A DNA stretch of 64,000 bases from Anaeramoeba ignava. Its lineage: Eukaryota; Metamonada; Anaeramoebidae. Positions 56,355 through 64,000 of this stretch are shown piece by piece. The notes under the pieces were generated by a model. That model did not search any database. It had not been told where the DNA came from and saw only the letters and a list, made by a program, of their open reading frames with translations. The first letter of the stretch is position 1. The number at the start of each line of letters is the position of its first letter. Where the stretch lies: the NCBI GenBank assembly GCA_028826165.1, contig JAPDFW010000063.1, forward strand, positions 1,364,001 to 1,428,000, in the 5' to 3' direction. The translations under genes and the position numbers were made by a program.

Positions 56355-56750
56355 GTTTGCCAATGTCAACTTCACTTTTAATTTCACTTTCAATTTCAAC
56401 TTCACTTTCACTTTTAATATTAATTTCACTTTCACTTTCAATTTCAATTTCAATTTCATTTTTAATTTCACTTGCTACTTTTAATTTCACTTTTAATATT
56501 AATTTCAATTTCACTTGTTATTTTCAATTTCACTTTCAACTTCACTTTTAATTTCAATTTCACTTGTTATTTTCAATTTCACTTTCACTTTCACTTTCAC
56601 TTTCAATTTCATTTGTTAATTTCAATTTCACTTTTAATTTCACTTTCAATTTCACTTTCAATTTCATTTGTTAATTTCACTTTCACTTTCAATTTCAATT
56701 TCACTTTCAATTTCACTTTCAATTTCACTTGTTATTTTCAATTTTAATTC
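56355..56750 (+). repeat. TTTCACTTTCAA/TTTCAATTTCACTT repeat
   Basis: A degenerate hexamer tract (TTTCAC, TTTCAA, TTTTAA, TTGTTA) behind the F-box gene. It is open on several frames with two-residue periodic products; non-coding. Confidence 0.85.
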
Positions 56751-57022
56751 CTTTTTGATGATTCGCAAAAAAAATCATCAACTTTTTTTTTTGAATAATT
56801 TTTTTTTTCTCATTTTCTTTCACTTTCTTTTTTTTATTGTTTGCAATTTTGCAATTTTGCAATTCCACTTTTTTTTTTTCAATTTTCATTTTTAATAAAG
56901 AAATGTTAATTGTTATTTGTTATTTTTTATTTTTAAAACTAAAAAAAATTAACGAAAAAAAATCTTTTTTTTTGCTTTTTTTTTTTCATTTTTTTCTTTT
57001 CAAATTTCAAATTAAATTTTCA
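56751..57022 (+). promoter_or_regulatory. Upstream region of the Pumilio gene
   Basis: Contains GATGATTCGCAAAAAAAATCATC, an imperfect inverted repeat (56756-56778), the word ATTCCACTTTTTTTTTTC at 56862-56880, and the T-rich element TTTTTTTTCATTTTTTTCTTTTC at about 56981-57002. Function is inferred. Confidence 0.45.
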
Positions 57023-60000
57023 ATGCAAGAATCAGTAAAAAAAACAAACGAAAAAGAAACAAAAAAAACTTTTGAAGAGATCTTAAATTCAATGAAATCT
57101 AAAAATGATTTATTTAGATCACCTTCTGCTCCGCCGTTAAATTTTGGGAATAAAGTATTTAATTTTAAAAACAAATTATATTTAGAATTAATAAAAAAAA
57201 ATTTCTTTTTATTTTTTAATAGTTTTCATTAATGAATAATTCTACAGATTTGAATGGAATAAATAAATGGAAAATGAATCAAATCAAACCAACAAATTTT
57301 TCAGAAAAAGCTTTAAATCCTTTTTTTAAGTCAACTGGTACGTTATAGTTTTTTAAAACAAATTTAAAAACATTTAAAACAAACTCAAATTAAAATTTAA
57401 AACAATTCTCAAAACATTTAAAACAATTTTAAAAACATTTAAAATCATTCTCAAAACATTTAAAACATTTCTCAAAACATTTAAAACAAATTTAAAAACA
57501 TTTAAAACAAAATCAAAATCAAAATCAAATTCAAATTAAAATTAAAATCAAATTCAAATTAAAATTTAAAACAATTCTCAAAACATTTAAAACAAATTTA
57601 AAAACATTTAAAACAAACTCAAATTAAAATTTAAAACAATTCTCAAAACATTTAAAACAATTTTCAAAACATTTAAAACAATTTTAAAAACATTTAAAAC
57701 AAATTTCAAAAACATTTAAAACAAAATCAAATTCAAATTAAAATTAAAATCAAATCAAAATCAAATTCAAATTAAAATTAAAATCAAAATCAAAATTAAA
57801 ATCAAAATCAAATTTAAAATTAAAATTCAAATTCAAAATCAAAATTATTCAAAATAAAAATCAATTTAAAATTAAAATCAAATTTAAAATCAAAATTAAA
57901 ATTAAAATTAAAATTAAAATCAAAATTAAAATTAAAATTAAAATTAAAATTAAAATTAAAATTAAAATCAAATTCAAATTAAAATTTAAAACAATTCTCA
58001 AAACATTTAAAACAATTCTCAAAACATTTAAAACAATTCTCAAAACATTTAAAATCATTTTTAAAAACATTTAAAACATTTTTCAAAACATTTAAAACAA
58101 ACTCAAATTAAAATTTAAAACAATTTTAAAAACATTTAAAATCATTTTCAAAACATTTAAAACAAACTCAAATTAAAATTTAAAACAATTCTCAAAACAT
58201 TTAAAACAAATTTAAAAACATTTAAAACAAATTTAAAAACATTTAAAACAAAATCAAAATCAAAATCAAAATTAAAATCAAATTAAAATTAAAATTATTC
58301 AAAATTAAAATCAAATTAAAATTAAAATTATTAAAATTAAATTCAAATTCAAATTCAAAATCAAAATTAAAATTAAAATTAAAATTAAAATCAAAATTCA
58401 AATCAAAATTAAAATAAAAATATGATTAGATCAACTGATCCCAAAATTTCTTGATCTTAAATTGAACCAAGAAACAAAATCAAACATAAATTTCCCAGAA
58501 AAAATGAAAGATAAAGAATCGGAAGCAGTTCAAAAAAACAACATTAACAAACAAGAAACAACAGACAACAAAGATATTATAAACAACAACAACATGCCAC
58601 TAACAGAGGAACCAAACATAATACCAACATTCATTGACGACGAAGATCAAGAGCCAGATTGGCTTGAAAAAGACTTCATTTTAAATAAATTCTCTAAAGA
58701 AAAAACCAAAACTACACAAAATTCTCAAACAAAATTCGAATCACCACAACTGCAAAAAGCACCAGTAGCACAGGCATTCAATACCTTCCCATGGAACCAA
58801 GCACAACAAACTGAATACACAAATCAAACATACAATCCATTTTTACAATTCCAAAAAGAAAATTTTTTGGATCCAAAAATCAATCCAAAAAAACAAACAA
58901 TTTCAAACATGAACAATACCACAAAAGAAGAAATGAACAATAAACAAACAACCACAATGATGAATGGATTCAAACAAGACACACTACATTCTATTCCACG
59001 GACAGCATCTCCTGAATTCAACAACGGATTTTCTGACAGTATCACCGAATTGAATTCATCGAATCTTCGATATGAAGTTCCATATGAAGAAAACAGTAAG
59101 CAAAAGATCACTAAAACACATTTTCACAATCTTTTGAGAAAATATCACAATTTTATTCAAAAGAAACTCTAAAAAAAAATTTTTATTTTCTTGAAAAAAA
59201 GATTTTGGATACTTCGCGGAAAATAATCAATCCTTTGTGTTTCCACGAGGATATTCAACCCAAGCATACCAGCGTAATTTTTACACGCCTCCTCCACGCG
59301 GGATGGTGCAATACTCATATCCTTATGACGCGTATCAAGGATATGGGAATTACAATGAGAATACAAAAAATCAATTTGGAAATTTTTTTGATCAATCAAG
59401 ATTTTATTCTCAAGAAACCGAGATTTCTATTCATAGAACACAGAGCTATGACAGGCAACAGAATTACCAAGATACAAGGTCTAATAACACTCACTTAGGT
59501 ATATATTTGCAGGGTGTCAATAAGGTTCTTTCTGATATCGCTTTAAATCGCAATGTTCATTTTTATGGTTTAAAAGATGTTTTTGGTTCTTTATATGAAT
59601 TTAGTATTGATCAACATGGTTCTCGTTTTATTCAGCTTCAGATTGAAAAGGCTGACCAATCTCAATTGGATAAACTTTTTCAGGAAATTCGTATTCGTTT
59701 TTTTGATTTGATTCAGAATATTTTTGGAAATTATGTAGTTCAAAAATTTTTTTCTTATGGTAAAATATTCAAAATAATTCTTTAAATATTCAAAATAAAT
59801 ATTAAATAAATATTCAAATAAAATATTTAATAAATATTCAAAATAAATATTAAATAAATATTCAAAATAAATATAAATTTTAAATAAATATTAAATAAAT
59901 TTAAAATAAATATTCTAAATATTCAAAATAAATTCAAAATAAATATTAAATAAATATTCAAATAAAATATTTAATAAATATTCAAATAAATATTAAATAA

Positions 60001-61933
60001 ATATTCCAAATAAATATTAAATAAATATTCAAAATAAATTTTAAATAAATATTCAAAATAAATATTCAATAAATATTCAAAATAAATTTTAAATAAATAT
60101 TCAAAATAAATATTCAAAATATTAAATAAATTTTAAATAAATATTAAATAAATTTTAAATAAATATTCAAAATAATTCAATAAATATTCAAAATAAATAT
60201 TAAATAAATATTCAAATAAAATATTTTAAATAAATATTCAAAATAAATATTAAATAAATATTCAAAATAAATTTTAAATAAATATTAAAATAAATATTCA
60301 AATAAATAAATATTCAAAATAAATATTCCAAATAAATATTCCAAATAAATATTCCAAATAAATATTCCAAATAAATATTTAAATAAATATTAAAATAAAT
60401 ATTAAATAAATTTTAAATAAAAATAAATATTAAATAAATATAAATAAATATAAATATTAAAATAAATATTCAAATAAAATATTAAATAAATATTCAAAAT
60501 AAATTTTAAAAATAATTTTAAATAAATAAATAAATTTTAAATAAATATTCAAAATAAATATTAAATAAATATTCAAAAATAAATATTAAATAAATATTAA
60601 ATAAATTTTAAATAAAATTTTCAAATAAAATATTTAAAATTAAATAAATTTTAAATAAATATTCCAAATAAATTTTAAATAAATATTCCAAATAAATATT
60701 CAAAATAAATATTAAATAAATATTAAATTAAATATTCCAAATAAATTTTAAATAATTTTAAATAAATATTCAAAATAAATATTCAATAAATATTAAATAA
60801 ATTTTCAATAAATATTAAATAAATATTCAAATAAAATTTTAAATAAATATTCCAAATAAAATATTTAAAAATAGCAACCGAAACCCAAATTACTGAATTA
60901 GTCACAATGCTTAAAAACAAAGTTTATATATTCACAACACACATATACGGATGTCGAGTGATTCAAAAAGCACTAGAAGTATCAAACGAAAAACAAAAAG
61001 AAGATATAATCAAAGAACTCGAACCAAAAATACTTGATTGTATAGACGATCAAAACGGAAATCATGTGATCCAAAAATGCATTGAATGTTTACCTCAGAA
61101 ATTAATTCAATTCATAATAGACAAATTTGCTGAACAACCATTAGTTTTGTCAAAACATCCATATGGATGCAGAGTGATCCAAAGAATATTAAATCATTGC
61201 TCAGGATCTCAAGTTGTAAATATCAATTATGACCCCATTAACCCTTATAATACAATAAAAATAAAAATAAAAATAAAAATAAAAATAAAAATAAAAATAA
61301 AAATAAAAATAAAAATAAAAATAAAAATAAAAATAAAAATATAATATACAATAAAATAAAAATAACCCATTTTAAATTTCATCTAATTTTTAGGATAAGA
61401 TCACAAAAGAAATTCTTAATGTTTCTTCCGATTTAGTTTTCGACCAATTTGGAAACTATGTTGTTCAACATATCTTGGAAAATGGAACAAATGAACAAAG
61501 AAATATCATCATCCAAAAAGTGTTCGGAAAAGTTCTCAAAATGTCACAACACAAATACGCTTCAAATGCTATTGAAAAATGCATTGAATTTGGAACACTT
61601 CAACAAACTAAAAAAATCCTTAATGAAATACTCAAAACCATGTATCCTTTTTTTCTTTCTTCTCAAAAATACCACACCCATCTTTCCCTTCATCTCTCCT
61701 TTTTCTAATCATCTTCCTCTTTTGTTATTCTTATTTCAAATCTTAGTGATGTGCTTCAAATTATGGTAAATGATCCATATGCAAATTATGTCATCCAAAA
61801 ATTTCTCGAAAAAGCAAAAGGAAAAGATCAACAAAGATTAATTTCTGCGATTAAACAAAATATTCATATACTTGATACATCTAATTATGGGAAACATGTT
61901 CTTGCTAAAATGACGGATCTTGGTTGGATTTAG
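57023..61933 (+). CDS. Pumilio/PUF RNA-binding protein
   Basis: Seven exons (57023-57154, 57223-57337, 58430-59095, 59202-59759, 60875-61215, 61394-61641, 61747-61933) give 748 residues. The first 400 are disordered and rich in Asn, Gln, Thr and aromatic residues (GYFAENNQSFVFPRGYSTQA). Eight PUF repeats follow with the recognition triplets SRFIQ, NYVVQ, CRVIQ, NHVIQ, CRVIQ, NYVVQ, SNAIEK and NYVIQ in order, and a capping helix with YGKHVLAKM. This is the same order of base-contacting residues as in human PUM1/Drosophila Pumilio, so binding to UGUANAUA in mRNA 3' UTRs is predicted, with repression or decay as outcome. Introns cut through repeats 2, 5 and 7/8. The exon 6 donor reads GTATCCTTT, a U12-type sequence. 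The exon 5 donor is either GTTGTA (61213) or GTAAAT (61216). Confidence 0.92.
57338..58429 (+). repeat. Pumilio intron 2: AAAACATTTAAAACAATTCTC satellite plus AAATTA/AAATCA tracts
   Basis: Two domains of a roughly 20-base unit (AAAACATTTAAAACAATTC and variants ending TTTAA or TTTTC) flank a central hexamer tract (57720-57965). A second alternation continues to 58400. Acceptor is TATGATTAG. Confidence 0.88.
59760..60874 (+). repeat. Pumilio intron 4: AAATAAATATTCAAAATAAATATT satellite
   Basis: Units of AAATAAATATT with insertions CAAA, CCAA or TTAA, repeated over 1.1 kb and ending at TTTAAAAATAG. It interrupts PUF repeat 2. A different family from the other two large introns of the same gene. 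Confidence 0.9.
61252..61342 (+). repeat. AAATAA hexamer run in Pumilio intron 5
   Basis: Fourteen tandem copies of AATAAA within a 178-base intron. Each copy is a perfect canonical poly(A) signal, which is notable because it sits inside the coding gene. Confidence 0.85.
61642..61746 (+). other. Candidate U12-type intron (Pumilio intron 6)
   Basis: 105 bases. It begins GTATCCTTTTTTTC, a perfect match to the U12 5' splice-site consensus RTATCCTTT. ATTCTTATT lies with its A 14 bases from the intron end, the position of a U12 branch site (TTCCTTRAY, six of nine match). It is C/T-rich and has no tandem repeat, unlike the gene's other long introns. Confidence 0.5.
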
Positions 61934-62393
61934 TCCATTAATTAATTAGATATCTCTCAACTTTTTTTCATTCCAATTTCTTGAAACAATTTTCATTTTA
62001 ATTTGAATTTTGATTTTGATTTTGATTTTGATTTTAGTTTGATTTTAATTTAAATTTAAATTGTTGGTTTCAATTGAAAATAGTAGCATTTGTTAAAATT
62101 TTTGTGAACAAAAAGGAAATTCAAGAAAAAGAAAAAGATTATTTTTTAAAAAAAAATTAACTAAATTTTTCAATTAAAAAAATAAATTCAAAAATAAATT
62201 CAAAATAAGATTTGAATTAATTTGATGAAAATTGAAAAAAAAATAATTAGTTTGTCAAAATTAAATTGAGTTTTTTATGAATTTTTAAATTACAGAAAAA
62301 AAACAAAAAAGCAAAAAAAAATTTTTTTAATTTTTCTTTTTCATTTTTTTTCTTTTAAATTCCTTTTAAATTCCTTTTAAATTAAAATAAGAA
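61934..62393. other. Intergenic between Pumilio and Rab
   Basis: A short TTTTGATTTTGATTTTGA run at 62007-62033, then non-periodic AT-rich sequence, then the T-rich element (TTTCTTTTTCATTTTTTTTC) at 62334-62354 and a triple TTTTAAATTCC at 62352-62381 just before the Rab start. No gene is seen. Confidence 0.6.
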
Positions 62394-63425
<1,032 letters not shown>

Positions 63426-63580
63426 ATTTTTTTTTTTATTCTTGATTGATTTTTATTTTTTCTTCTTTTTTAAAAAAGAAAAAAATTAAAAAAAATTTTT
63501 TTTATCAAAATTCATTTTTCATTTTTTCTTCTTTTTAAAAAACAAAAAACATTTTCTACACATTTTTTACAATTTAATCA

Positions 63581-63832
63581 ATGTCAATTTCAAATTATCT
63601 TTTATCAGAATTAAATGTCAAAATACCAGTTACTTTAATTGACCCAACAACAAATCATATTTTTTTAGAACCAATTACTTTACAAACTGGAGAAACATTT
63701 GACAGAAGCACTTTACAAAAAACTCAATGGATTAATCCAGAAACAAATGAATTAATTGACCAATCAACCACTTTTCTTAATTTAAAAATTCAACAACAAG
63801 TTACTCAATTTCTTATAAATGAAGCAAATCAA
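63581..63832 (+). CDS. U-box domain protein, first exon (partial)
   Basis: 84 residues, phase 0, to a GTAAAT donor at 63833; the rest lies beyond the window. After MSISNYLLSELN the segment IPVTLIDPTTNHIFLEPITLQTGETFDRSTLQKTQWINPETNELI fits a U-box (IPxxFxDPIxxxxMxDPVxxxxGxTYDRxxIxxW), the RING-like fold of E2-binding ubiquitin ligases without zinc ligands. FLNLKIQQQVTQFLINEANQ closes the domain. Unusually the box lies at the N-terminus, so substrate-binding domains should follow downstream. With the BTB and F-box genes it is the third type of ubiquitin-ligase component in the window. Confidence 0.75.
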
Positions 63833-64000
63833 GTAAATTTTTTTTTATTAAAAGCGAAAAAAGCAAAAACAAAAACAAAAACAAAAACAAACACAAAAAC
63901 AAATTAAAACAAAACAAATTTAAAAAAAAAAATTTTAATTTGAAAAAATTTTAATTTTAAAATTTTAATTTTAATTTTAATTTTAATTTTAATTTTAATT
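63833..64000 (+). repeat. U-box gene intron start: AAAACA and TTTTAA repeats
   Basis: The intron opens GTAAATTTTTTTTT, carries AAAACA hexamers (63864-63903) and ends at the window edge in TTTTAATTTTAA repeats. Confidence 0.75.

Overview
The window is nuclear DNA of a protist: it is extremely AT-rich (long stretches of A/T with embedded hexanucleotide repeats), genes carry many GT..AG introns with continuous reading frames across them, the standard genetic code is used, and the products are typical eukaryotic machinery (GPI transamidase, SSU processome, Pumilio, LIN9, Rab GTPases, RhoGEF) together with a bacterial-type (group A) glucokinase. Asn/Gln- and Asn/Glu-rich runs inside proteins, swarms of RCC1, ankyrin, Kelch and BTB proteins, and the glucokinase suggest an anaerobic amoeboid protist such as Anaeramoeba (Metamonada). 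That placement is an inference from style and content, not a database match.

Layout, left to right. 1-6 kb: a DENN-protein exon at the edge, a CENATAC/CCDC84-like minor-spliceosome factor, PIG-T, and a glucokinase split by a 0.65-kb repeat intron. 6.8-8.2 kb: a BTB-BACK-TLDc protein. 8.5-28.9 kb: a tandem array of nine RCC1-propeller/double-BTB genes, all on the plus strand. The first has acquired an N-terminal armadillo block built of one repeat per exon; the other eight are close paralogues whose propeller blades differ at the same few positions and are shared between genes as a mosaic. 29-36 kb: one large IQ-DH-PH-Kelch RhoGEF. 36-39 kb: a six-exon Rab-like GTPase. 39-43 kb: a UTP7/WDR46 homologue, a small basic protein, and a coiled-coil/PH protein. 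43.7-46.2 kb: a small single-pass membrane protein with an apparent 8-nt micro-exon between two satellite-filled introns. 46.5-51.1 kb: a C2 protein with a Met/Gln/Pro tail, and a 1052-residue ankyrin/double-BTB protein that is GC-richer than its surroundings. 51.2-53.2 kb: a LIN9/ALWAYS EARLY homologue. 53.7-56.3 kb: an F-box protein fused to a multipass membrane domain. 57-62 kb: a Pumilio protein. 62.4-64 kb: a second Rab and the first exon of a U-box protein.

Common themes. (i) The same divergent double-BTB C-terminus is carried by RCC1, ARM-RCC1 and ankyrin N-termini, so the locus looks like a factory for substrate-adaptor-like proteins with exchangeable recognition domains. (ii) A CENATAC-like gene and one intron with a perfect U12-type 5' splice site (in the Pumilio gene) occur in the same window. 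(iii) Each long intron is filled with its own tandem repeat family. (iv) Nearly every start codon is preceded by the same pyrimidine-rich element. (v) Several genes carry single-base frameshifts, all in A/T homopolymers, which may be assembly errors. For multi-exon genes the exon boundaries were worked out by hand from GT/AG sites, phase and domain continuity; the summed exon lengths are divisible by three for every complete gene, after removing the noted single-base discrepancies. No tRNA, rRNA, transposon or CRISPR was found.
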